A DNA stretch of 35,146 bases from Massilia brevitalea (GTDB lineage Bacteria > Pseudomonadota > Gammaproteobacteria > Burkholderiales > Burkholderiaceae_D): NCBI RefSeq assembly GCF_030711405.1, contig NZ_JAULSI010000049.1, forward strand, positions 1 to 35,146. Reading direction: 5' to 3'. A model generated the notes under the pieces. It saw only the letters and a program-made list of their open reading frames with translations. It was not told the DNA's origin and made no database searches. The position numbers were made by a program, and so were the translations under genes. Position 1 is the first letter of the stretch, and every line of letters begins with the position of its first letter. Positions 8,312 through 15,016 of this stretch are shown piece after piece.

Positions 8312-8587
8312 TTAGTGGGAGCTCCATTCCGGATAGTTCTTCGGGTCGGCTGCGGCAAGTCCCTTTGCGGTTTCAAAATACGCGTCCCATTCCTCCTGCG
8401 TGAACTGAACCTCGTCTTCACCGCCCAGGAGTAAGAACGCCGTGACCATAGCTCCTCGTATTGCACGACAGAACTCATCGGACGGCCGCCATGGGGGCTC
8501 TGGAAGGTAGGCTGGATGATCGTCGGGCCAAACCTGATAACGATCGGCGCCAGTCTGGCTCCGTTTTCGTCTCAGCGTAACCATCAC
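8312..8587 (-). CDS. Small hypothetical protein
   Basis: 91 residues from GTG at 8587 (90 from the adjacent ATG, probably the real start given GGGAAAAACGTG upstream). It is acidic and Trp/Pro-rich, without signal peptide or membrane segment. No family was recognised. It lies between the lipoprotein gene and the amber-interrupted gene in the same operon. Confidence 0.6.
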   Translation of the reverse strand: MMVTLRRKRSQTGADRYQVWPDDHPAYLPEPPWRPSDEFCRAIRGAMVTAFLLLGGEDEVQFTQEEWDAYFETAKGLAAADPKNYPEWSSH

Positions 8588-8604
8588 GTTTTTCCCTGGC
8601 AGCT

Positions 8605-8907
8605 CTAGAGTTGCGTCTTTTTATTGAATTCGGTCTTCAGCTGGCCCAATACGCTTGCAGCTTTAGGGGCCAGCACGTCGATTACCTCTTCAGGCAGGTG
8701 CGACTGCTCAAGCCGCTTGATATCGCGCTCAACCATACGGATGGACGCCTTAAGATGATCCAAGCCCATTTCAGAAACGTAGTGCAGCTTCCCGGCTCCA
8801 TCCTTCTATAGCCCGTTCGGGACGTCGTCTGCAAAGTCGACGTAGTACATCGAATGTTTAATCTCGCTCTGGATCAGCTCAACGATTTCTTGGTCCAAAT
8901 TTTTCAT
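8605..8907 (-). pseudogene. Small gene interrupted by an in-frame amber codon
   Basis: The ATG at 8907 follows CGGAAAACCC, the cluster's usual ribosome binding site. The frame runs 33 codons, MKNLDQEIVELIQSEIKHSM and on to DVPNGL, then meets TAG (8808-8806). It continues in the same frame for 66 more good codons (KDGAGKLHYVSEMGLDHLKA ... EVIDVLAPKAASVLGQL) to a second TAG at 8605. So a 100-codon helical protein is split by one base. Restart at an internal ATG (MGLDHL) is possible. Amber suppression cannot be excluded, but decay fits the lesions in neighbouring genes. Confidence 0.65.
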
Positions 8908-8920
8908 GGGTTTTCCGTTT

Positions 8921-9112
8921 TTACCGCAGTAATTCAAACAAGAACGCCGGCCCAGCTGACATGATGAACGCCAAAGTAGCTGCCAGGGCAAAATTCGCAC
9001 CGGCGCCGGAGAAGCCATGAATCCGAGTGTGGCGGGTCCTCATATAAACAAAACCGCTGACTATAGACACGAAGATCGATAGGATGAGAAAGGTCCAGGC
9101 GATGGTCTTTAC
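8921..9112 (-). pseudogene. Two-helix membrane protein gene with lost start codon
   Basis: An open frame of 63 codons reads VKTIAWTFLILSIFVSIVSG..., then FALAATLAFIMSAGPAFLF, two clear hydrophobic segments, ending TAA at 8921. Exactly where the cluster pattern predicts the start (GCGGAAAAACC followed by the codon) there is GTA instead of ATG or GTG; in-frame ATG or GTG codons occur only inside or after the first helix. Either the start has mutated, or an ATC at 9103 is used inefficiently. It overlaps no neighbour and follows the three-helix gene by 11 nt. Confidence 0.55.
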
Positions 9113-9123
9113 GGTTTTTCCGC

Positions 9124-9519
9124 TTAATTAAGAATGGCACGGTATGCAAGGTCTCCGAAACCCGAGATAGCAGTTCCGAGCACAAGTACCCAAGCTGCGT
9201 ATTTCAACAAGTTCCCCCTAGCGTCTTGTGCGAATCTGAGCATGTCCAGTTTGTAGTTGACCATTAAGGTGAGATTGCCTTCACGCATGGCGGCGTTGAT
9301 CTTCTCTATCTCGCTGGGCGTGTGGTAGTCGCCCACCTTCGCAAATGCAGCTGCGTCAAGGATGCCGTAAGCGGTCCCTAGCATGATGATGATGGCACCC
9401 GAGCGTTGGAACATCAGCCCCTGACTGGGTCCGACACCACCATATAGCTGCTCGAGCAAGACTCCTGCACATACCCCTAAGACTGAGAGGATCAGGAGTG
9501 GTATGACATAGCGTTTCAT
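9124..9519 (-). CDS. Small membrane protein with three predicted helices
   Basis: 131 residues from the ATG at 9519 (AAGGAAAAG upstream). A longer frame begins farther upstream but lacks a ribosome binding site and overlaps another gene. Hydrophobic segments: YVIPLLILSVLGVCAGVLL (about 4-22), SGAIIIMLGTAYGILDAAA (about 41-59) and YAAWVLVLGTAISGFGDLA (about 107-125), with a charged loop between the second and third. No family was recognised. Part of the envelope-protein operon. Confidence 0.65.
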   Translation of the reverse strand: MKRYVIPLLILSVLGVCAGVLLEQLYGGVGPSQGLMFQRSGAIIIMLGTAYGILDAAAFAKVGDYHTPSEIEKINAAMREGNLTLMVNYKLDMLRFAQDARGNLLKYAAWVLVLGTAISGFGDLAYRAILN

Positions 9520-9541
9520 TCGTAAACTTTTCCTTGCTGAC

Positions 9542-9896
9542 TTACTTTTTCGATGGAAGAGCCTTGCGCCGCATCCATGCGTCAAATTCGGCTTCGTTCA
9601 TTCCCATCCAGGCTGCGATACTTTCGCCCATGCCGTCCATGCCCTGCTGATAGGCCAACTCGAATGCACCTTGTGCGGCTTCCTCCGATTTGAAATGGCC
9701 TGCGCGATACCAGGAGGTGACTGAACTGACGTCTCTAAGGAAGCACTGATTAATTCGATTTTTCGGCCATCAAGCGCGCGTAACCTATTGATTTTTAATG
9801 GCGCGAGGATTGCACTTCAGAATTAATCAGCGTCTCCCTAATGCCGCCGTCCACAACGATCCCTTGCCGCATCTCCCGTTGGGTAATCTTCGACAT
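9542..9896 (-). pseudogene. 83-residue gene split by a MITE
   Basis: The ATG at 9896 (GGAAAAAG upstream) opens MSKITQREMRQGIVVDGGI and then runs into the repeat element at 9739-9837, where it stops at 9795. The remainder of the gene resumes at 9734: DVSSVTSWYRAGHFKSEEAA and on to RRKALPSKK, ending TAA at 9542. Deleting the 99-bp element plus one CTAA copy joins the halves in one uninterrupted frame of 83 residues, so the insertion is recent enough that both halves are intact. The protein is small, helical and soluble; no family recognised. Confidence 0.8.
9735..9841. mobile_element. 99-bp MITE with CTAA target duplication
   Basis: The element at 9739-9837 has terminal inverted repeats GGAAGCACTGATTAATTC (9739-9756) and, as reverse complement of 9820-9837, GGAGACGCTGATTAATTC; 15 of 18 bases match. 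It is flanked by CTAA at 9735-9738 and 9838-9841. A 4-bp YTAR-type duplication is typical of IS5-family transposition, so a full-length IS5-type relative elsewhere probably mobilised it. No coding capacity. It interrupts the 83-residue gene. Confidence 0.85.
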
Positions 9897-9912
9897 ATCT
9901 TTTTCCGAGTTT

Positions 9913-10188
9913 TTAAGTTCGAAAGCCCCGAACTTTGTACCTGACTTCAACTTTACCGTTAGGATGTACGATAGCCTCAAAATCCTTAATCATTCCTGCT
10001 GCCAGAGCGCCGACGAAGGCGCCTACAAGAGCACCGACTGCAGCACCCATCCCGCCACCGATGTTCAAGCCAATATAAGTGCCTATCGCCGCGCCACCTA
10101 AAATCATTACTGGTCCAGGGACAGAGACCCTGCGCTCGACTTGATCTGGATTGTCGACAGTCCCAACGATTTTGCTTGCAGCGATCAT
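9913..10188 (-). CDS. Glycine-zipper membrane protein
   Basis: 91 residues. A central Gly/Ala-rich hydrophobic block (about 26-66; VMILGGAAIGTYIGLNIGGG, GAAVGALVGAFVGALAAG) forms one or two closely packed membrane helices of glycine-zipper type. Flanks are polar. AGGTAGAAAT precedes the ATG. It is the first gene of the leftward small-gene operon. Glycine-zipper proteins include channel-like and envelope proteins; no exact family was recognised. Confidence 0.65.
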   Translation of the reverse strand: MIAASKIVGTVDNPDQVERRVSVPGPVMILGGAAIGTYIGLNIGGGMGAAVGALVGAFVGALAAGMIKDFEAIVHPNGKVEVRYKVRGFRT

Positions 10189-10416
10189 ATTTCTACCTGT
10201 GATTTTCTTCGTCGACCGGCACCTTGCCTAGCCACTCAATGCCACAGCCGCGTCGAGCGCGGCGTAGGTACTGCTGGGAGATTTCCCGAGCGTAGCCCGC
10301 AGCGTGTTTCAATAAGGAAATTTTATAGCTAAGGGCCGTTCGGGTCCACGAGAAGTTGACGATTTTTCAGATTTCGCTACAACCGAAAGTGAAGAGCGCA
10401 CGGTATGTTGAAGCTT
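10189..10416. other. Intergenic region upstream of the small-gene operon
   Basis: 228 bp between the end of the leftward recombinase gene (stop at 10417) and the first small gene. It probably holds the promoter of the small-gene operon. No clear boxes, terminator or repeat seen. Confidence 0.3.
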
Positions 10417-11088
10417 TCACAAGACCTCTGCGAACATCTGCTCCAGTCGCTGCTGAGACACTTGAAGGTATGGGCGCACGTGGTCCAGCGCAGTGTGCCC
10501 GAGCAGCAGCTGGACGGTTTCCACGGCAGCTCCTTGCTGGACTAGCCTAGACGCCATCGTTCGTCTGCCGCTGTGCGAAGCCCCACCGCGTATGCCGGCG
10601 TCCCTATACAGCTTGGTGACGTGTGATTGCAAGCTGTCGCACGCTAGGTAACCGACTGGCTCACCGGCCCAGTTCACCCGGCGCTTTGTGTTGAGATGAA
10701 ATTTGTAACCCTTGTGCGTCAGGATCAGCTTGCTCGTTGGCTCGAGGCCTCGATAGCGACTTGGTTCGTCGGTAGTGCGAAGCTGCCTTTCAACACGGTA
10801 CGCTATGTATTGATCGAGTGCGTCAATGGCTTTGGCGTGACTCAGGTAGATGCAGCGCTGCCGGCATCCTTTGGTGATCGTGGCCCGCAGGCTGATTTCT
10901 TCGCGGAGCGCACCTGACGGAAACATCACGTCGTGCACTTCGATCTGTGCGATTTCGGTTACACGCATGCCGGCCGTTAGGCCCAGCAGTAGGACAAGGG
11001 TGTCTCGCTGCGGATGCCTGCTGGTCGCTGCTGTGACGCGGAGTAGGTGACGGATCTGCCCCGGCTGGAGCGAAGTGGCTTGGGCCAA
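10417..11088 (-). CDS. Tyrosine recombinase, catalytic domain (short integrase)
   Basis: 223 residues from a TTG; no ATG or GTG occurs upstream before an in-frame TGA. The full catalytic set is visible: Arg in TAGMRVTEIAQ, Lys in TITKG, His-x-x-Arg in SHSGRRT, His in LLGHTALDH and Tyr nine residues later in VRPYLQV. It lacks most of an N-terminal core-binding (SAM-like) domain, so it is shorter than usual XerC/D-type enzymes. A paralogue begins at the right edge of the window. Role: site-specific recombination of a mobile element or dimer resolution; the site is not identified. Confidence 0.8.
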   Translation of the reverse strand: MAQATSLQPGQIRHLLRVTAATSRHPQRDTLVLLLGLTAGMRVTEIAQIEVHDVMFPSGALREEISLRATITKGCRQRCIYLSHAKAIDALDQYIAYRVERQLRTTDEPSRYRGLEPTSKLILTHKGYKFHLNTKRRVNWAGEPVGYLACDSLQSHVTKLYRDAGIRGGASHSGRRTMASRLVQQGAAVETVQLLLGHTALDHVRPYLQVSQQRLEQMFAEVL

Positions 11089-11385
11089 GTAAAACTCTGA
11101 ATAGGATTGATTAAAGACAAATTCAGAGGGAATCGTGTGCAGACTCTTTTTTCAGCATAGCACGGCATAAAGGCTGCGGTCCTCGGAAAAGTAATAGGAC
11201 TGCAGTCATTAATGGTCAAGCAACCGCTCGTGTCTAAAAAACCTAGCGCTAGCGCATAACGGTAGCGCTTCATCGTCGTTCGAAATGGTCGTGAACACGT
11301 TTGATTGGCATACGCATAGTAGAATCGCTTGTGGATTCACTCACAAGTAACCTAAAAAAGAAGGATTAAGATATGGCCAAGGTAA
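11089..11385. other. Intergenic region with a gene start cut by the IS3 element
   Basis: Upstream of the leftward integrase. At its right end AAGGATTAAGAT precedes ATG GCC AAG GTA (11373 on), a rightward gene start that is cut after about four codons by the IS3-family element at 11386. The rest of that gene is not on the other side of the insertion. The middle has short echoes of TAGCGCTAGCGC. An integrase att site would be expected near here but cannot be defined. Confidence 0.35.
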
Positions 11386-11435
11386 TGAATCGCCCCGGAT
11401 TTTGTAGAGGCTCCGTTCTTTGAGAAAATGGAGCT

Positions 11436-11759
11436 ATGAAGAAGCAACCCAAGTATTCCCCCGAAGTCATCGAGCGCGCTGTGCGCATGGTCAGCGAGGC
11501 TGCCAGTGAGTACGAGTCGCAGTGGGCCGCCATCACGTCGATTGCGGCCAAGATCGGCTGCACGCCTGAAACGCTGCGCCGCTGGGTACGCCAGCAGGAG
11601 CGTGATACGGGCCAGCGTCCAGGTCCAACCACTGCCGAAGAAGAGCGCATCAAGGCCCTTGAGCGAGAAGTGCGCGAGCTGCGCAAGGCAAACGAGATCC
11701 TGCGTCTGGCGAGTGCATTTTTCGCCCAGGCGGAGCTCGACCGCCGCTTCAAGCCGTGA
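11436..11759 (+). CDS. IS3-family transposase orfA
   Basis: 107 residues: helix-turn-helix (SPEVIERAVRMV ... IGCTPETLRRWVRQ) followed by a leucine-zipper-like helix (RIKALEREVRELRKANEILR). This is the DNA-binding and dimerisation half. Its end overlaps orfB by 4 nt, and in this family a programmed -1 shift in the overlap makes the OrfAB transposase. Confidence 0.9.
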   Translation: MKKQPKYSPEVIERAVRMVSEAASEYESQWAAITSIAAKIGCTPETLRRWVRQQERDTGQRPGPTTAEEERIKALEREVRELRKANEILRLASAFFAQAELDRRFKP

Positions 11760-12658
11760 GGAAGTTCATCGACCAGTACCGCCATGCTTACGGTGTCGAG
11801 CCGATCTGCCGGGTGATGCAGGTCGCGCCGTCGGGCTACTGGCGTTACGCCGCGCAGCAGCGTAATCCTGAGCTGCGTTGTGCTCGAGTTCAGCGCGACG
11901 ATGTGCTGAGCGTCGACATCGAGCGGGTTTGGCAAGCAAACCTGCAAGTCTATGGGGCTGACAAGGTCTGGCGCCAATTGAAGCGTGAAGGAACCGAGGT
12001 GGCCCGATGCACGGTCGAGCGCTTGATGCGCAAGGCTGGCCTGCGTGGCGTCATGCGCGGCAAGGTCGTGCGCACGACGGTTCCCGATGCACAGGCGCCG
12101 TGCCCGCTCGACCGGGTCAATCGCCAATTCAAGGCGCAGCGGCCAAACCAGCTTTGGGTCAGCGATTTCACCTACGTCTCGACCTGGCAGGGTTTCGTCT
12201 ACGTCGCCTTCGTCATCGACGTCTTCGCTCGGCGTATCGTCGGCTGGCGCGTCAGCAGTTCGATGCGGACCGACTTCGTGCTCGATGCGCTGGAGCAGGC
12301 GCTGTACGCGCGTCATCCCGAACGAAACGAGCTGGTCCATCATAGTGATAGAGGTTCGCAATATGTGTCGATCAAATACAGCGAACGCCTGGCAGAGGCC
12401 GGCATCGAACCGTCTGTGGGCAGCAAGGGCGACAGCTACGATAACGCCCTGGCCGAGACCATCAACGGACTCTACAAAGCTGAATTGATCCACCGCCGCG
12501 CTCCCTGGAAGACGCGTGAGGCCGTCGAACTGGCCACGCTGGAATGGGTTTCCTGGTTTAACCACCACCGTCTGCTGGAACCGCTCGGCTATATACCGCC
12601 GGCAGAAGCTGAGGCAAACTATTACAAGCAGTTGAGCAGTCAGGCAATCCCGGCCTGA
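11756..12658 (+). CDS. IS3-family transposase orfB (DDE integrase core)
   Basis: 300 residues. An N-terminal HTH_21-like part (residues 1-105) precedes the rve/integrase core: first Asp in LWVSDFTYV, second in HHSDRGSQY, Glu in ALAETINGLYKAE, giving the DD(35)E pattern. Apparently intact. Its antisense strand carries a 400-codon open frame that is a shadow. Confidence 0.9.
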   Translation: MRKFIDQYRHAYGVEPICRVMQVAPSGYWRYAAQQRNPELRCARVQRDDVLSVDIERVWQANLQVYGADKVWRQLKREGTEVARCTVERLMRKAGLRGVMRGKVVRTTVPDAQAPCPLDRVNRQFKAQRPNQLWVSDFTYVSTWQGFVYVAFVIDVFARRIVGWRVSSSMRTDFVLDALEQALYARHPERNELVHHSDRGSQYVSIKYSERLAEAGIEPSVGSKGDSYDNALAETINGLYKAELIHRRAPWKTREAVELATLEWVSWFNHHRLLEPLGYIPPAEAEANYYKQLSSQAIPA

Positions 12659-12694
12659 CTCACACTAACCGGCCTCCACGAAAGCCGGGGCGAT

Positions 12695-13032
12695 TCAATA
12701 CTTCCAGGCGCCCTTGACCTTGATGTACGTCTCGTCCATTCGCCAGCTCGTGCCCACCGGGCGTTTGTGCTTGCGTGACAGCTTTTCGATCACAGGCAGG
12801 AAGTGGATGGCCCAGCGGTTGATTGTGGAATGGTCAACCGACACGCCACGTTCTCGCATCATTTCTTCGATGTGCCGGTAGCTCAGCGGATAAGCTGCGT
12901 ACCAGCGGATGCAAACCAGAATGACATCGGTGGGAAAGCGCATTCCTTTAAAGCTGAGCATGGCAGGTCGGCAACTGTTGGGGCGCCGCAGTCTACCTCA
13001 TTCGGGCAGCTAGCCGCTAACGCGACAGAACC
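12695..13032 (-). mobile_element. IS6-family element, truncated by the IS3 element
   Basis: The leftward frame from the ATG at 12961 reads MLSFKGMRFPTDVILVCIRW ... RMDETYIKVKGAWKY, the first 88 residues of an IS26-like transposase up to the first catalytic Asp, then ends at the IS3 boundary. It is nearly the same protein as the complete copy at 31.7-32.5 kb. The outer end is at 13032, where the reverse complement starts GGTTCTGTCGCG, like the ends of the complete copy. The 3' two thirds of the gene is missing from the window. Confidence 0.85.
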
Positions 13033-13188
13033 GTTGCAAAGTCCTTCAGTGATAACTCGTATTATCATCGCTGGCCCTATGGCACTGGAAAGTTAAGCTT
13101 TTCAAGATTGGTCAATGCTCGGCTAGTAGTATTCTTCAAGACTCGATGCAGTTTTGGTGGCAGAATAGTCACGTGCATTGGAGGAAAA
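13033..13188. other. Short intergenic stretch
   Basis: Between the IS6 remnant and a small rightward gene. It begins GTTGCAAAGTCC right at the IS end. It presumably includes the promoter of the small gene. Confidence 0.3.
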
Positions 13189-13407
13189 ATGTCCCTAACT
13201 TCTCGACTGACCCGCATTGGACGTCTGGCGATCGCGCCAATCAAAGGCTTCTTCACTTGGAATACGGTGATTACGTTTCCTCGCTATGAGCCGGGCACTA
13301 GCTTGTGGATTCACTTCAAAGAAGTGGCCCGCAAGGACTCAGCCCTCTTCTTAGAACCCTTCACTTTCGCGATCAGGGCTTTCCGCGAAGAACGCGCCAA
13401 GGCCTGA
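13189..13407 (+). CDS. Small basic hypothetical protein
   Basis: 72 residues from the ATG at 13189 (TTGGAGGAAAAATG, a very good ribosome binding site); the longer upstream frame lacks one. The N-terminus is basic (SLTSRLTRIGRLAIAPIKGF), then aromatic and possibly membrane-associated. No family was recognised. It sits between IS elements, so it may be residual backbone or cargo. Confidence 0.6.
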   Translation: MSLTSRLTRIGRLAIAPIKGFFTWNTVITFPRYEPGTSLWIHFKEVARKDSALFLEPFTFAIRAFREERAKA

Positions 13408-13481
13408 CCTAGCAAAACTGCTCGGTCAGAATGCCCCTTACAGGAATCCTTATGAAACGCAGCATCGACAAAATCTAAGAC

Positions 13482-13634
13482 TTACAGCGCCTCGACGATG
13501 ATCCGCTCGAGCGCTTGGCGTACCGTCTCGCCCTTCTTCCACTTGGTCTTCAACACCTCGAAGACCGAGTACGCAAACCTGACCTTGGCCAAATCCTCAT
13601 CTAGCTGCTCGAGCTGCTTGAGCTGCTTGAGCAT
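13482..13634 (-). CDS. Small coiled-coil hypothetical protein
   Basis: 50 residues from the ATG at 13634: a heptad-like LKQLKQLEQLDEDLAKV, then KWKKGETVRQALERIIVEAL. The frame is open back to the IS6 end at 13679, so this may be the C-terminal piece of a gene cut by the IS6 element rather than a complete gene. GGTGGA upstream is a weak ribosome binding site. Confidence 0.45.
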   Translation of the reverse strand: MLKQLKQLEQLDEDLAKVRFAYSVFEVLKTKWKKGETVRQALERIIVEAL

Positions 13635-13678
13635 CGTTCCACCGCAAGTCTCTTCTGCTGCCGTCCAGGGTGCCAAAT

Positions 13679-14506
13679 GGGGCTCTGGTGCAAACTACGG
13701 ATGAGGGACGCACGAAGCCGCTCATGTGTTAGTGAACTTCACGCTGCCAGGACAGCTGCCCAGATTTTAGACGTAGTTTGCCCCTGAGTCGCCAGAGTAC
13801 GTAAATCAAACTGTCCTTTGCGAATCCGATGCATGAGCTCGACTCCACGGATTGTGATGGCAGTGGAAGCGAAGCTTTTCATGCCAAGCATGGTTCCCAG
13901 CCTGGACTTTACGTTGCGATGGTCTTGCTCTATAAGATTGTTTAGATATTTCGACGAGCGAAGCTTTGTCAAGCGAGGAAGCCGTCCCTGTCCTTGAAGT
14001 TCGCCGACGGCCCGGTGGGAGGCAGCGTAACCGTCGAGCGTAATGGTATCGGGCGACCGACGCTGCGAACGTACGGCTTGGCGAAAGAATGCCTTTGCTG
14101 AGGCCACATTGCGCCGCGGGCTGAGCCGGAAGTCGATGGTCTTACCTAAAGTATCAACAGCGCGATAGAGATAAGCCCAATTGCCGCGGATCCTTATGTA
14201 GGTCTCATCCACTCGCCAAGAGGTGCCTGCCGGCGTCGCGAAGCGGCTCCAACATTTGTCGAACTCCGATGCATACCGCTGAACCCAGCGAAGGATGGTC
14301 GTATGAGAGATCGACAGGCCTCGCTCGGCCATCATCTCGGCCGTGTCCCGGTACGAGAGCATGTAGCGCAAGTACCAGCGCACCCACAAAACGATGATCT
14401 CTTGCTCGAAGTGCCGGCCCTTGAAAAGGTCGCTCTTGCTCAGGTAACTATGCATGCTGGGCAAAGGCCATCATTCTAGCCCAGCTGCACTTTGCACCAG
14501 AGCCCC
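13679..14506 (-). mobile_element. IS6-family element, complete (second type)
   Basis: 828 bp with terminal inverted repeats GGGGCTCTGGTGCAAA (13679-13694 and reverse complement of 14491-14506). No 8-bp target duplication: left flank TGCCAAAT, right flank CTGATAGG. Lack of a duplication in an IS6 element usually reflects replicative cointegration or deletion after insertion. Confidence 0.9.
13739..14464 (-). CDS. IS6-family transposase
   Basis: 241 residues. HTH in the N-terminal part (SYRDTAEMMAERGLSISHTT), then the DDE core: Asp in SWRVDETYI, Asp in ITLDGYAASH, Glu in NLIEQDHRNVK. Full length and apparently intact. Replicative transposase of the surrounding IS. Confidence 0.9.
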   Translation of the reverse strand: MPSMHSYLSKSDLFKGRHFEQEIIVLWVRWYLRYMLSYRDTAEMMAERGLSISHTTILRWVQRYASEFDKCWSRFATPAGTSWRVDETYIRIRGNWAYLYRAVDTLGKTIDFRLSPRRNVASAKAFFRQAVRSQRRSPDTITLDGYAASHRAVGELQGQGRLPRLTKLRSSKYLNNLIEQDHRNVKSRLGTMLGMKSFASTAITIRGVELMHRIRKGQFDLRTLATQGQTTSKIWAAVLAA

Positions 14507-14824
14507 CTGATAGGCAGCTACTGTACCGACCAAAGTGCCTGTTGATTAGCTGGTCGGCATCGCATGGGCTAATTATCCGCTACAAGCATGAGGCGCTGGA
14601 CGGCGAAACTTGTTGCAGGCAGCATCAGAAAACGAAATAGGTCGGTGCCGCGAAACCAGGATGTCGGACGCGGCCGCTCCCGGCGGTCTTGCGTTGTCGG
14701 CCCAGCGATTACTAGCGTATTCATCGCTGGAAAGACGTCGTGGTCGACCTCACGCTGAACGCCTTTCGGCAGCAGCGCGAGGTCGATTTGTCTAACATGC
14801 CGAACGATTATTTCATTACCTCCT
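14507..14824. other. Intergenic region with possible gene debris
   Basis: No complete gene. A rightward open stretch near 14730-14880 reads WKDVVVDLTLNAFRQQREVD, which looks like coding sequence but has no start and no recognised relative; it may be a gene fragment left by IS6-mediated deletion. Confidence 0.3.
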
Positions 14825-14947
14825 TTACTTTATGCTTGATGAACCTGGAGGCACGACGGATTGCCGGCCCAGGGCGATGTATCGATAGAAGAACAGCTTG
14901 ATACCGGCCACTACGATATTTATGACGTGATTGAAGAAATCCTTCAT
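14825..14947 (-). CDS. Short hydrophobic peptide gene
   Basis: 40 residues, MKDFFNHVINIVVAGIKLFF then YRYIALG and a polar tail. One short membrane helix followed by basic residues. TTAGGAAAATAA upstream of the ATG gives a reasonable ribosome binding site. It lies 70 bp beyond the 3' end of the integrase gene upstream on the same strand. Size and hydrophobicity are compatible with a small membrane peptide or type I-like toxin, but nothing proves this. Confidence 0.35.
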   Translation of the reverse strand: MKDFFNHVINIVVAGIKLFFYRYIALGRQSVVPPGSSSIK

Positions 14948-15016
14948 TTATTTTCCTAACGCTGGTTTATAGTTGCTTCTAGAAAACACCATATGAGCGG
15001 TTCCGCGTAGCGCAAG

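Larger units (their letters stand above)
11386..12697 (+). mobile_element. IS3-family insertion sequence, complete
   Basis: 1312 bp bounded by inverted repeats starting TGAATCGCCCCGG, matching on through xTTTyGTrGAGGC at both ends (left at 11386, right end at 12697). It contains orfA and orfB in the overlapping arrangement of the family. No convincing 3-5 bp duplication: left flank GGTAA, right flank ATACT. Its right flank is an IS6-family transposase gene cut mid-gene, but its left flank is unrelated, so a deletion or recombination followed insertion. Confidence 0.9.

Noticed and set aside
11366..12568. 400-codon leftward open frame
   Set aside because: It is antisense to the IS3 orfA/orfB genes, which have clear HTH and DDE motifs; the antisense protein is Arg/Ser-rich and unlike any family.
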